A stretch of DNA of 64,000 bases from Burkholderia sp. TSV86 (GTDB lineage: Bacteria > Pseudomonadota > Gammaproteobacteria > Burkholderiales > Burkholderiaceae), in assembly GCF_001522865.1 (NCBI RefSeq), contig NZ_LOWB01000116.1, positions 248,001-312,000 of the forward strand. Direction: 5' to 3'. The translations under genes were made by a program, and so were the position numbers. Below the pieces are notes generated by a model. That model worked only from the letters and a program-made list of their open reading frames with translations, ran no database searches and was not told where the DNA came from. The first letter of the stretch is position 1. Every line of letters starts with the position of its first letter. Positions 54,781 to 64,000 of this stretch are shown piece after piece.

Positions 54781-55443
54781 CTATTCGTCAACGGATTGAG
54801 AAAAATTGCACGCATGGATCAATCGCTTGACGGTACGGGGGTGAACATTGAATTGCGCGGCGACTTCATTGATCGACACGGTTTGAATGAGTTGTAAAAC
54901 CTCCGCGCGCTGATGTGCGGATAACGCAGAGCGGCGGCCGAGCCGTTTGCCGCGTGCGCGGGCGGCGGCGAGGCCGGCGCGGGTGCGCTCGCTGATGAGG
55001 CTGCGCTCGAATTCCGCGAGGGCGGCCATCAGATGGAATACCAACACGCCGCCCGGCGACGCGGTATTGATGGATTCCGTGATGGACACGAAGTCGACAT
55101 CGCGCCGGCTCAGAAAATTGACGAGATCGACGAGCTTTGCCAGCGAGCGGCCGAGGCGGTCGAGCCGCCAGACGACGAGCGTATCGCCCGGTTTGAGCAA
55201 CTCGAGCGCACTGTCGAGGCCGGGACGGGAGAAATCCATGCCGGAAATGCCTTGGTCGGTCAAAATATGTTCGCAACCGCAGCATTGCAGCGCGTCGATT
55301 TGCAATTGTAGATTTTGTTCGTCAGTCGAGACGCGGGCATAACCGATTTTAACGGGCGGGCGGTGGTTCGGAATAACAGACTGCAGAGGGCGACTGGCGT
55401 GGTTTTGACGCATGCGTGAAGGGTGGGCAGATTGACTGGTCAT
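54781..55443 (-). CDS. Serine recombinase, resolvase/invertase (Pin-like)
   Basis: 220 residues from ATG 55443; the open frame reaches 55506 without a better start. The catalytic domain begins VKIGYARVSTDEQN with nucleophile Ser about 39. It continues with LVVWRLDRLGRSLAKLV and the GVLVFHLMAALAEFERSLI and RTRAGLAAARARGKRLGRR segments that form the long E-helix. A C-terminal Hin-type HTH (about 175-215) contains VSINEVAAQFNVHPRTVKRLIH. The 30-residue basic N-terminal extension is unusual. No transposase, cargo or recognisable inversion sites were found beside it, so its target is unknown. It sits in AT-rich DNA typical of acquired segments. Confidence 0.92.
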   Translation of the reverse strand: MTSQSAHPSRMRQNHASRPLQSVIPNHRPPVKIGYARVSTDEQNLQLQIDALQCCGCEHILTDQGISGMDFSRPGLDSALELLKPGDTLVVWRLDRLGRSLAKLVDLVNFLSRRDVDFVSITESINTASPGGVLVFHLMAALAEFERSLISERTRAGLAAARARGKRLGRRSALSAHQRAEVLQLIQTVSINEVAAQFNVHPRTVKRLIHACNFSQSVDE

Positions 55444-56288
55444 TGGCGTACCGAGGTGACGAAGACAGCACAAAGGAATAGCCCATAAATGGAGCGCGTC
55501 GGGCATCGACGAGTGGATTGAATTTCTTCGAGCAGATCATGCATCGCATCGAAGATGCGCGTTGTCACGCAATAAGCAAATAGATTGTTCAACAAAGATA
55601 GGCTTGCGGGTAGGGGCAAAATCCTCTAGACAAAAAGGTCCGTTTTTGTCGAGCGGTCGAAATTTACCACGAACAGTTGTTAAATCAATCAGATGGTCGT
55701 GACGTCAGTGCTCGAATCCCGTGGTGATAAAGACTGAGTTTTTCTGCATTATATTCAATTTTATTGAATAGTGTTCATGAGTAATTCATTGAATGATGGT
55801 TTTGATGATTGTTTCGAGCGGCGCTGAGCTTCTTATGCAATGGCGCGGTAAAGAGAATGAATGCCGGCAATATCGATGAACTCGACGAATGCAGAAGATA
55901 AGCTAGACGAGAAAGAGGTTGAGCGAGATTTGCGCCGAAGGCGGGCGCCAGGATCGCAGTACGCGAATAGCAGCCTTCCAATAATCGGGTGTTCCGTTCA
56001 ACGCGTTGCGCCCGCGGTTCCGATCGGGCAGTGGCGTGCGTCACATGAAAGCGTGCTGGGAGCAGGCGGGCTCGCGTCGAGCAAACGGATAAGAGGGGAT
56101 TTCTACTTTTGTTTTGGGTTGCGGCGAACATCACTGACCGAGTGCCGGTGATGCTGGGCGAGCCGTTCCACGGGCGGCGAAATACGTGGATGAAACCGAA
56201 CGGGCAACTCGCAGGCGGCGATCGATGCGCGCGTGCGAGCCCGTTATGACCGGGCGTTTTCGTGATACCCGGGGAGGCGAGGCCGATG
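55444..56288. other. AT-rich region around the recombinase, no gene recognised
   Basis: About 845 bases. The part 55550-55860 is AT-rich and should carry the recombinase promoter. Only short frames occur, none with recognisable protein character. I looked for paired inverted repeats that might be crossover sites and saw none. Confidence 0.5.
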
Positions 56289-57941
56289 CTAACGTCCAAG
56301 CTCTTCGAAGACCGCACATTTGATTGCGTGAGAGATGATGTTGCGATAGACGTGATTGGAATGAGCGAAGCCGCGCGTGTTCCGCAGAAAGGCCCGATCC
56401 TTGTTACGTTGTGCTTGAACGAAGCGCAGGATCTCAGCCAACTGCGGATCACCGCACGCGTTGGTTGCCGGATCGAAGTCCTCGTAGCGGTAGATCTTGT
56501 CGATCGCTACTTGAATCGAGTCCTTCGCTTTTTTTTCGTTGACAAAATGACTGAGAAGATTTTTGACGAACGTTTTTTCGTCTTCATCGGACAACGTATG
56601 GCCGCCGAGCTGGCGCGCGATGTGCGCATCGGCAAAAGACCTGCTCAACTGCGGGACGATGATGTTTCCGAAATCCACGTCGTAAGTCGCGGCGATCTTT
56701 TGCTGAAGGAAAAGCATCGCGGCTCGCGCGCGTGCGCTATGGTGCTCGCTGTTCGCCGCCAAGCCTTCGGCGATGGCGCTGCGGTCCGTGTTGAATTCGG
56801 AGAACGGCGGCTCGCCTTTGGTCGTGTGCAGTACAAACGAGCCGAGCAGCATCGCGAGCAGCGGAAAGACCGCCGGATTGCGCGCGGAACCGCCGTTGGT
56901 GACCGCGTTGACCATATTGAGTACTAAAAAGCCGGACTGCGCGCCGAACTCATGCATGAAATCCAGCGCGGCGTGCAAACCCTGGTCGACCAATCCATGG
57001 TTACGCGCAAAATTGGTGAATGGGTGCGTTTCGGCGGGGAAGCGGGTTTTTTTGAGTTGGGCCCATTCGTAACCGTGATGCAGGATTTCCGGCAAATGCG
57101 CCATCATCAGCAGGTTGCCTGCCGAACCGGCAATCGCCGATGAAAGGTCCCGTCCCAATGCGGCCATCGTTGGATTGAGCGTCATCGCGGTAATCGACAT
57201 GAGCGACAGCGCGGGCAGGATGGCGTCCTTATAGCGCTTGTCCCGCACGGCCGCCATGAGGATCGGCAGGTTCTTGCCGATGGTGGGCACGAGCATGAAA
57301 AGAGCCGTCAATGCCGCCGAGGCGATATTGGCGTTCGTCAGCGTGTTATTCGTGCCGATCTTGTCGAAAAAATAAGTATTGACGGTGGAAATCAGATCGT
57401 CGATTGCCAAATCCCGGCCGCCGAATGCCGTCAGGTATTTTCTGGCGAGTTCTTTGACCGACTCCTTCAAACTGCCTTCCATCTTGCAATCCTCGATGTA
57501 TTCGAGGAGTTGCGCATTGATGACCGGCAGAAGCGCCGCGGCGATGTCCAGTTTCGCCGGCGTCGGCTCCATCGTCATCAATGCCTGGCAGACCTGCGCG
57601 AGAACTTGTCCCGACGGCGGATATTGAGCCTCGGCCGCTTCGAGATCGCGATGGCGGGTCACGATCAATTTGTTTTCACGAAGTGCCAGATCGAATCCCG
57701 CATTCTTCAAAAAACTGTTCGCGACGTCGTTGGCTAGATTCCTCGGCGATACGAAACGGCCATATGGCCTTGCCAGGCCGATGGGGCGTCGTGCCGGGAG
57801 ATGATCGATGGAAATCCTGGCTGGCAGACTTTCCGAGCGTTTCGCCATTCTTGCTGGGGTGGCGGCGGTGCTGGGAATGGGAGGCACGCTGGGCGCAAAC
57901 GCCGGACATGGCATCGCAGTGGTGTTGGTGGTGGTCGGCAT
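56289..57941 (-). CDS. Hypothetical helical protein with hydrophobic segments, candidate effector
   Basis: 550 residues if ATG 57941 is used; later in-frame ATGs (for example before AKRSESLPARIS) are possible and no start has a good ribosome-binding site. The first 70 residues are Thr/Pro/Ala/Arg-rich and disordered-looking, without a signal peptide. The remainder is almost entirely alpha-helical. Hydrophobic stretches such as ASAALTALFMLVPTIG, ALSLMSITAMTLNP and FPLLAMLLGSFVLH could cross or associate with membranes. No catalytic motif or family was recognised. Composition and architecture are reminiscent of membrane-associated type III effectors or translocator-like proteins, but no secretion genes lie nearby. 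The recombinase upstream hints at mobility. Confidence 0.65.
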   Translation of the reverse strand: MPTTTNTTAMPCPAFAPSVPPIPSTAATPARMAKRSESLPARISIDHLPARRPIGLARPYGRFVSPRNLANDVANSFLKNAGFDLALRENKLIVTRHRDLEAAEAQYPPSGQVLAQVCQALMTMEPTPAKLDIAAALLPVINAQLLEYIEDCKMEGSLKESVKELARKYLTAFGGRDLAIDDLISTVNTYFFDKIGTNNTLTNANIASAALTALFMLVPTIGKNLPILMAAVRDKRYKDAILPALSLMSITAMTLNPTMAALGRDLSSAIAGSAGNLLMMAHLPEILHHGYEWAQLKKTRFPAETHPFTNFARNHGLVDQGLHAALDFMHEFGAQSGFLVLNMVNAVTNGGSARNPAVFPLLAMLLGSFVLHTTKGEPPFSEFNTDRSAIAEGLAANSEHHSARARAAMLFLQQKIAATYDVDFGNIIVPQLSRSFADAHIARQLGGHTLSDEDEKTFVKNLLSHFVNEKKAKDSIQVAIDKIYRYEDFDPATNACGDPQLAEILRFVQAQRNKDRAFLRNTRGFAHSNHVYRNIISHAIKCAVFEELGR

Positions 57942-58759
57942 GGCATTCGTTTACGCAGGTTGAGGGTTGCGCTGATCCGCCGAACTTCGTCCGGCATCGA
58001 TCGTTTGCGCCGATATGACATCGAATAACCATATCTGGCGCGACGGCATTTTTAATTCGGTTTTATCTAAAATTTAATTTTCAATGTTTAACAAATACGA
58101 ATCAATGATGATAGTTTTACTTTAATGGTGCGAAATTGACAATGTGACCGATACGCGAAATCGATTTAACACATGCGAAAAGCCGAATATGATCCGCGGT
58201 GTGCCATCTGTTGCGGCAGTGACTGTATAAAACCGCGGATAAGGACGCAGGCGCCGCGCACGAAACGGCTTGGCGGTGCATGGTAAGGGCGGTGGTTCCG
58301 CTAGCGGATGCCGGAGTAAATGTGCGGCGGCTTCGCAATAAATCTGCCGATGCGGTGCCGGAAGTGATGCTGCTGGCCTGGCGGTGTGCGTGTTCCGGTT
58401 TGGATTAAGAATGAAACCGTCGATTCAATCCAGGCAAGCTTGGTTCCATCGTGGTTTTCGAAAGTGAATTGCGTTTCGTATCGAAGGAAGGGGGCAGGCA
58501 TTCGCGGGGTATTCGCGAAGGCTTTTATCGATCGGCCGGCGTTATACCGGTTCGATACGGAACGACTTTGTCGGTGTTGTCGTTCTGAACCCGGTGCGCG
58601 TGCGCGCCGGATTTTCGTGGATCGATCCGAAGACGTGACGCCGAGGAGCAACGCGCCGCGGGCCACGGGGCGCCCATGCTGGGTGCCCCGGCAATAGATA
58701 AACCTCGCTATTTTCAACTGGCCTTTGCCGTCTCTTCGACGAACGGACCGGCGCGGCGG
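57942..58759. other. Intergenic region, no gene recognised
   Basis: About 820 bases with an AT-rich part at 58020-58140. Open frames are short and overlap without protein character. The 56289-57941 gene's promoter should lie near its left end. Confidence 0.5.
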
Positions 58760-59815
58760 TCAAAGATTCAGCGCGGACAGGAATCGCTTGGTGAATCCAA
58801 GCGTTCCGGCTTGTCCATAGCTGTTACAGGTGGGTGATGCATAGCCGGGCGGGCAATCGTTGTCGCGATCGAACGACCAGAAATGGATGCCAGCGAGGCT
58901 ATTTTGTTGTGCAAAGGACGAGATGGTGTTGACGTCGGCGAGTGTAAACGTTTCGTCCTGCGTATCGTTTCCTCCAATCATTGGTGTCAGTTCGATTTGC
59001 GAATACGGGGTGCCATAGTAATTATGCAGATTGACGGCTGCCTGGATGGCGGATTTTCCCATGTCGCACAACCCATTGCTGCCGATCACGCAGTTGCCGG
59101 GATTGGCACTGCCGTAATCCATCGTCATCAAATTGATGGTGTAATTGGTCAGCCCGAAGGTCTTGATTGCGTTCATGACCATGGCGCCGGTCTGATTCAG
59201 GCTTTGCGCAGAGTTGCCGCCGAGCGTCGCGAGCGTGAAGCTGAAGCGCAATTGCGGGTAGATCCGCGAAGCGTTGATCACGCGTTGAACGAGATTGTTG
59301 ATCGCGTCCTGACTCTGGCCTGCTTCGATGTCGAAGTCGACGCCCACCAGGTTGGCAGAATAGTAGGTTTGAATGAATTTCTGAAAGCCGGCATCCGAGC
59401 TACAGGTAAACGAGCCAGCCGCGCCGCCGGTCGACAGAATGTATTTCTTTCCGGCATTCACCATGTTTTGCACGTTGGCGCTGGCCACCATTGCAGGTTG
59501 AAGGCCCCCCCAGTTCTCGCTGCCGCACTCTCCGGTGGCGAATGCCCAAGTCAAGGTGTCCAGATTGCTTGGCATGACGTTGAGGATGGGCTGAAGCGAA
59601 CCGGTCACGTTGGTGGAGATGACATTCGTGTTCCAGTTCATGCTGATCGTGATGTCTTTATAAGGACTAAATATCAATCGGGGCGTGGCCGCCGCTACCG
59701 CCTTCATCGATTTTTGCGCCATGCCCGATATACCGCTGGAACCGCCATCTCCACATGCTGCCAGCACACATCCGGCAAGAATCGAAACGACGCTTTTTAG
59801 CATTTCTTTTCTCAT
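58760..59815 (-). CDS. GH18 chitinase-like lipoprotein
   Basis: 351 residues from ATG 59815 with AAGGACG upstream. The signal SVVSILAGCVLAAC carries a lipobox Cys, so the protein is lipid-anchored. The catalytic domain is a glycoside hydrolase family 18 barrel. The barrel strand LVGVDFDIEAG near residue 160 has the D-x-D-x-E catalytic motif with Glu as acid. Other blocks are KKYILSTGGAAGSF, INLMTMDYGSANPG (the YxMxYD-like strand) and the C-terminal GIHFWSFDRDNDCPP, typical of chitinases related to bacterial ChiD/exochitinases. Substrate may be chitin or peptidoglycan-like GlcNAc polymers. It adds to the glycan-degrading theme of the window but is transcribed alone. Confidence 0.9.
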   Translation of the reverse strand: MRKEMLKSVVSILAGCVLAACGDGGSSGISGMAQKSMKAVAAATPRLIFSPYKDITISMNWNTNVISTNVTGSLQPILNVMPSNLDTLTWAFATGECGSENWGGLQPAMVASANVQNMVNAGKKYILSTGGAAGSFTCSSDAGFQKFIQTYYSANLVGVDFDIEAGQSQDAINNLVQRVINASRIYPQLRFSFTLATLGGNSAQSLNQTGAMVMNAIKTFGLTNYTINLMTMDYGSANPGNCVIGSNGLCDMGKSAIQAAVNLHNYYGTPYSQIELTPMIGGNDTQDETFTLADVNTISSFAQQNSLAGIHFWSFDRDNDCPPGYASPTCNSYGQAGTLGFTKRFLSALNL

Positions 59816-60701
59816 GATCGTCCTTGTTGGGGGGGAAGCTGCGGTTATTTCGTCCTACATAACTTATACAAAACTTCTATGTTGTCAAATTATTTTGTGT
59901 GGATTTTGAGGGTGGATAATTGGGAGGCAGAAATAATTTCTTATCGATTGCCGGAGACAGTTGGGTTTTCCTGGGTTGTGATGCTGGATGGTTTGTTAAA
60001 TTTTGCGCTCCAAATTTAGGTGCAAGATGATTTATGAAAATTATTGAGCAATTCGAATCGATGGGAAGATCTGGCTGACATAAATCGTTTTTTTAAAATT
60101 ATCGATATTTTCCGGATCGTATGAGATGAACTATGTAGCCCATAAAAATTAACTCGGATTTCCCTTGTTTGAATGGCTGTTTGTCACACTGGATTTTTAA
60201 GTGTGTCGGATATTGAATTCGCCTGGTGGCTTGCGTTTTGGCAGGTGGCGTTGCGGAATGGTTTTCCGCCCCGAATCAACGGGCATCGAGTAACAATTTC
60301 CGGAATGCCTGGGCACGTTGGTTTGCGCTAAATTGGCGGCACCTCGACGCGGATGGCGCCAACCACGGCCCGTAGGCTGCTTCGACCGATGCTCACAAGT
60401 ACGCGCAGGTTCGGCGCGGTTCCGAGAGCCGGGCATATCGATACTTAGGTGGCCAGGAATCCTGATCATCTGGCGAAGCGGAAAATGTCGAGAAATGCGT
60501 GCCCGCCGGCTTTCCCGATGATGCCGGCGCTATCCTTCCTGCACATGTTTCCGAAAGCGGCTACCCTCGAGTATGCGTCTTCTCGTTACGGCCTGTTTCG
60601 CGAGCGCCGTTGCGCGGCCTCGTAAAGATCAATCGGTTCGCCGATGGCCTTGTGCGGCGAATCGAAGCGCGCGCCGGTGGAATGTCCCGCTGGCGGCCGG
60701 G
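59816..60701. other. Long intergenic region, no gene recognised
   Basis: About 890 bases. The first 370 are AT-rich with the presumed chitinase promoter at 59816-59900. The remainder is GC-rich with short Arg-rich frames. Nothing further could be recognised. Confidence 0.5.
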
Positions 60702-61169
60702 CTACAGCGGTACCGCGCTCGTGCATTTGATCTCGTCAAGGCATACGCTCGAATGCACACCGCTCACGCCGGGAATGCGCATCAGCGTATCGAGCAGGAA
60801 TGTCGACAGTCCTTTCAGATCTGCGGCGACGACCTTCAGTACGTAGTCGATATCTCCGGTGACGGAAAAGCATTCCTGGATTTGCGCGAGTTCCGACACA
60901 AGCTTCTGGAACGTCGACAAATCGCGGATATGGCCGCGCTCCATCGTGACCTGCACGAACGCGGTGACCCCAAAGCCCAGCATGCCGGCATCGAGCCGGG
61001 TTTCGTAGCGTTTGATTGCGCCGATTTCCTCGAGCCGGCGATGCCGCCGCAATGTTTGAGCGGGCGACAGTCCAACTGCGCTTGCCAGCTCCAAATTGGA
61101 GATTCGCCCACGTTCCTGCAGGATATCGAGCAATTGGCGATCGATGCGATCTAGAAGCACTTCTTGCAT
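60702..61169 (-). CDS. Lrp/AsnC family transcriptional regulator
   Basis: 155 residues. The N-terminal HTH (about 5-60) reads LDRIDRQLLDILQERGRISN then LELASAVGLSPAQTLRRHRRL. The C-terminal RAM/ligand domain (about 70-150) has FVQVTMERGH and CFSVTGDIDYVLKVVAADL. These proteins form octamers that sense amino acids. It is divergent from the amino acid permease gene at 61412, with 240 bases between the starts, and likely regulates it together with the aromatic aminotransferase that follows. Ligand is probably an aromatic amino acid given that enzyme. Confidence 0.94.
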   Translation of the reverse strand: MQEVLLDRIDRQLLDILQERGRISNLELASAVGLSPAQTLRRHRRLEEIGAIKRYETRLDAGMLGFGVTAFVQVTMERGHIRDLSTFQKLVSELAQIQECFSVTGDIDYVLKVVAADLKGLSTFLLDTLMRIPGVSGVHSSVCLDEIKCTSAVPL

Positions 61170-61411
61170 TTTTGTTTCCTAATTTGTCTCCTGCATGCAA
61201 TTTTATCTCATAATGTAGGGTTTGCATGAAGGGTGTACGAAACCCGATTTCGTCCCGCCAGCGATAAACTGAGCGCCGGCTTTTCGGCAGTCCCCAGCCC
61301 GGTAAGCCCGGCGTGAAACCGCGACCGGCCGCCGGAAACACTATATAAGGCGCCCCGGCCGGTCTGGATGCGCGCCGCCGCTCCGCCGCGGGCGGGCCCA
61401 ATGGAGAAGAC

Positions 61412-62797
61412 ATGGTTTTGGATCAGAACGACGATGGCCTCAAACGGGGGTTGAAGAATCGTCACATTCAATTAATCGCGTTAGGCGGCGCGATCGGCAC
61501 CGGGCTTTTTCTCGGTATTGCTCAGACGATTCAGACGGCGGGGCCGTCGGTGCTGCTCGGCTATGCGCTGGCGGGCGTCGTTGCGTTCTTTATCATGCGG
61601 CAGCTTGGCGAGATGGTCGTCGACGAGCCCGTCGCCGGTTCGTTCAGCCATTTCGCGTATAAATACTGCGGACATTTCACCGGCTTTCTGTCCGGCTGGA
61701 ACTATTGGGTGTTGTATGTGCTCGTCAGCATGGCCGAGCTTTCCGCGGTCGGCATCTACGTTCAGTACTGGTGGTCGGTCGTGCCGACCTGGATATCTGC
61801 GCTAGTGTTCTTTTGCGTGATCAACGCGATCAATCTCGCGAGCGTCAAGTCTTATGGCGAGACGGAGTTCTGGTTCGCGCTCGTCAAGGTGGCCGCGATC
61901 GTCGGGATGATTGTCTACGGCGGTTATTTGCTAGTGTCAGGGCACGCTGGGCCCGATGCCGGCGTGTCGAATCTGTGGCGGCACGGCGGTTTTTTCCCCA
62001 ACGGCGCCGGCGGGCTCGCGATGGCGATGGCGGGCATCATGTTCTCGTTCGGCGGGCTCGAGCTTGTCGGCATCACGGCCGCCGAGGCGGACGATCCTAG
62101 CCGCAGCATTCCGCGCGCAACCAATCAAGTGATCTATCGGATTCTGATTTTCTACATCGGCGCGCTCGGTGTGCTGCTCGCGCTATATCCGTGGCAGAAG
62201 GTTGTCACGGGCGGAAGCCCGTTCGTGATGATCTTTCATGCGTTATCGAGTGATGTCGCGGCGAATGTGTTGAACGTTGTGGTGCTGACGGCCGCGCTGT
62301 CGGTCTACAACAGCGGCGTCTATTGCAACAGCCGGATGCTGTACGGGCTTGCGCAGCAGGGCAATGCCCCGCGCGCGCTCGCGCATGTCAACCGGCGCGG
62401 CATTCCGATCGCGGCGCTCGGCATGTCGGCGCTCGCGACCGCGCTGTGCGTGCTGATCAACTACTTCATGCCCGGCAAGGCATTCGAGCTGTTGATGGGG
62501 CTCGTCGTATCGGCGATCATCATCAACTGGGCGATGATCAGCGTGATTCATCTGCGTTTTCGCCGCGCCAAACGTGCTGAGGGCGCCGAAACGCGCTTCA
62601 AGAGCATTGGTTATCCTCTGACGAATTACCTGTGTCTTGCGTTCATGGCGGCCATCCTCGTCATCATGTACCGGACGCCGGATCTGCGCCTGTCGGTCTA
62701 TTTGATTCCGGTATGGCTTGCGGTGCTCGCGATTGGCTACCGCCTCCGGCCGCGCGGTGCGCAGTATGTGCTGACGGACGGCGCTTCGGCGCGTTGA
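61412..62797 (+). CDS. Amino acid permease, APC family (AAT subgroup)
   Basis: 461-residue inner-membrane amino acid:proton symporter with 12 helices. The N-terminus KRGLKNRHIQLIALGGAIGTG then LFLGIAQTIQTAGPSVLLGYA is the family signature. AGSFSHFAYKYCGHFTGFLSGWNYW and the MFSFGGLELVGITAAEADDP segment are also characteristic. It falls with transporters such as PheP, AroP, ProY and AnsP, which cannot be told apart from the sequence alone. The aminotransferase gene begins 37 bases downstream, so uptake and transamination of an aromatic amino acid are probably co-expressed. An Lrp regulator is divergent. Confidence 0.92.
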   Translation: MVLDQNDDGLKRGLKNRHIQLIALGGAIGTGLFLGIAQTIQTAGPSVLLGYALAGVVAFFIMRQLGEMVVDEPVAGSFSHFAYKYCGHFTGFLSGWNYWVLYVLVSMAELSAVGIYVQYWWSVVPTWISALVFFCVINAINLASVKSYGETEFWFALVKVAAIVGMIVYGGYLLVSGHAGPDAGVSNLWRHGGFFPNGAGGLAMAMAGIMFSFGGLELVGITAAEADDPSRSIPRATNQVIYRILIFYIGALGVLLALYPWQKVVTGGSPFVMIFHALSSDVAANVLNVVVLTAALSVYNSGVYCNSRMLYGLAQQGNAPRALAHVNRRGIPIAALGMSALATALCVLINYFMPGKAFELLMGLVVSAIIINWAMISVIHLRFRRAKRAEGAETRFKSIGYPLTNYLCLAFMAAILVIMYRTPDLRLSVYLIPVWLAVLAIGYRLRPRGAQYVLTDGASAR

Positions 62798-62834
62798 CCC
62801 GATTTCCCTTTCCATTCATCAGTCAGAAACCGCC

Positions 62835-64000
62835 ATGTTTGAACATATCGATGCGTTTCCCGGCGATCCGATTCTCACGTTGAACGAGAATTTTCAGCAA
62901 GATCCGCGCGCGCGCAAAGTCAACCTGTGCATCGGCATTTACTTCGACGACGAAGGCCGCATTCCGGTGCTGAACGCTGTGCGCGAAGCCGAGGCGATCG
63001 TGCAGCGAGAAGGCGGGCCGAAGCCGTATCTGCCGATGACGGGATTCGCACCGTATCGTGACGCAGTGCAGACGGTTCTGTTCGGTGAGGACAGCGAAGC
63101 GCGCGCGGCCGGCTGCATCGCGACGGTGCAAACGCTCGGCGGATCGGGCGCGTTGCGGATCGGCGCGGATTTCATCAAGCGCTATTTTCCCAGCGCGCAA
63201 GTATGGATCAGCGATCCGAGCTGGGAGAACCATCGGTTTATCTTCGAGCGCGCAGGGCTGACGGTCAACACGTATCCGTACTACGACGACGAGACGGGCG
63301 GCCTGAAGTTCGACGCGATGCTTGGGGCGATCGACGCGCTGCCGCCGCGCAGTGTCGTGTTACTGCACGCATGCTGCCACAACCCGACCGGCGTCGATCT
63401 CGACGAGGCGCAGTGGCTCAAGCTGATCGATGTCGTGCAGGCGCGTGAGCTGCTGCCGTTCGTCGACATCGCATACCAGGGTTTCGGCGCGGGGCTCGCG
63501 GCCGACGCGTTCGCGGTGCGCGAGTTGGCGCGTCGCGGTGTGCCGGCGCTTGTTGCGAATTCGTTCTCGAAGAACTTCTCGCTGTATGGCGAGCGCGTCG
63601 GCGCATTGTCGGCTATTTGCGACGATGCGGCGGTTGCGCAGCGCGTGCTCGGTCAGCTCGCGGGCGTCGTGCGCTCGAACTACAGCAGCTCGCCGATCTA
63701 CGGCGCGAAGATCGTTGCTCAGGTGCTCACGACGCCCGCGCTGCGTGCGCAGTGGGAAGAGGAGCTCGCGGCAATGTGCCGGCGCATCGCGAAGATGCGC
63801 GCCGCGATTCACGACGGCCTGCGCGCGCACGTGCCGGCCGATGCGCTTGCCCGCTACGTGAAGCAGCGCGGGATGTTTACGTATACGGGGCTGAGCGCGT
63901 CACAGGTCGACCGGCTGCGCGAAGAGCACGGCGTGTATGTGCTGCGCTCGGGGCGGATGTGCGTCGCCGGATTGAACGAGGCGAATGTCGGCATCGTGTC
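62835..64000 (+). CDS. tyrB: Aromatic amino acid aminotransferase, 3' partial
   Basis: The first 388 residues are visible; the gene runs past the window end, with about 10 to 15 residues missing. It is a fold-type I, class I aminotransferase. The N-terminus MFEHIDAFPGDPILTLNE matches TyrB/AspC. PLP contacts include LGGSGALRIGADF, HACCHNPTGVD, DIAYQGFG and the Schiff-base Lys in SFSKNFSLYGERVGAL. The RXGRMC-type substrate-carboxylate Arg region is at LRSGRMCVAGLN. The reaction transfers the amino group of Tyr, Phe or Asp to 2-oxoglutarate in the cytoplasm. It probably forms an operon with the amino acid permease. AspC-type specificity cannot be excluded. Confidence 0.93.
   Translation, partial: MFEHIDAFPGDPILTLNENFQQDPRARKVNLCIGIYFDDEGRIPVLNAVREAEAIVQREGGPKPYLPMTGFAPYRDAVQTVLFGEDSEARAAGCIATVQTLGGSGALRIGADFIKRYFPSAQVWISDPSWENHRFIFERAGLTVNTYPYYDDETGGLKFDAMLGAIDALPPRSVVLLHACCHNPTGVDLDEAQWLKLIDVVQARELLPFVDIAYQGFGAGLAADAFAVRELARRGVPALVANSFSKNFSLYGERVGALSAICDDAAVAQRVLGQLAGVVRSNYSSSPIYGAKIVAQVLTTPALRAQWEEELAAMCRRIAKMRAAIHDGLRAHVPADALARYVKQRGMFTYTGLSASQVDRLREEHGVYVLRSGRMCVAGLNEANVGIV

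Overview
The window is high-GC chromosomal DNA with the codon use and gene content of a Burkholderia of the pseudomallei group (B. thailandensis, B. oklahomensis, B. humptydooensis and relatives), probably from the second chromosome. Supporting signs are the Burkholderia-type porin, the MocR regulator beside a flavin split-barrel protein, the SfnB-type flavoproteins, many secreted glycoside hydrolases and a large accessory fraction. This assignment is inference from protein character; no database search was run. No rRNA, tRNA, CRISPR array or insertion sequence was recognised.

Layout. Positions 1-8.1 kb hold a secreted glycan-degradation block: a GH92 alpha-mannosidase (5' end outside the window), a GH2 beta-mannosidase-like Tat lipoprotein and an AT-richer lipoprotein resembling a six-hairpin glycosidase, followed by an inverted, decayed copy of the GH2 3' end. 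From 8.2 to 15.2 kb are an old-yellow-enzyme reductase behind two identical operator-like palindromes, an AI-2E-family transporter, a small lipoprotein, a frameshifted SDR gene and a MocR regulator divergent from a PNPOx-like protein. From 15.5 to 22.5 kb are an orphan coiled-coil protein and a TonB receptor - PnuC transporter - APH-type kinase operon that looks like vitamin salvage.

From 22.8 to 31.7 kb the theme is organosulfur use. There are two SfnB/DszC-type flavoproteins, a DszB-family desulfinase with its Cys-His-Arg catalytic set, an SfnG/RutA-like FMN monooxygenase and a family-5 substrate-binding protein. A second set of family-5 transporter genes (binding protein, two permeases, fused double ATPase) lies at 44.6-50.3 kb.

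Between these two halves, at 32.1-41.0 kb, sits a compact six-gene biosynthetic operon: three TauD-type Fe(II)/2-oxoglutarate dioxygenases, a radical-SAM-like protein with an unusual C-x6-C-x3-C motif, a single-module C-A-T-TE NRPS and a P450. Genes overlap by 4 and 17 bases. I recognise no described pathway with this set and consider it the best candidate for an undescribed system. Next to it (41.6-44.2 kb) is an inverted duplication of a seven-bladed YVTN propeller gene whose second copy has decayed.

From 50.5 to 64 kb are a porin, a 25-base poly-G tract before an AraC regulator, a cupin/DUF2000 pair, an orphan serine recombinase in AT-rich DNA, an unrecognised 550-residue protein, a GH18 chitinase-like lipoprotein, and an Lrp regulator divergent from an amino acid permease and an aromatic aminotransferase cut by the window end. 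Broken genes are frequent: an SDR frameshift, one in-frame TAA in a Q/N-rich protein gene, the GH2 remnant and the second YVTN copy.
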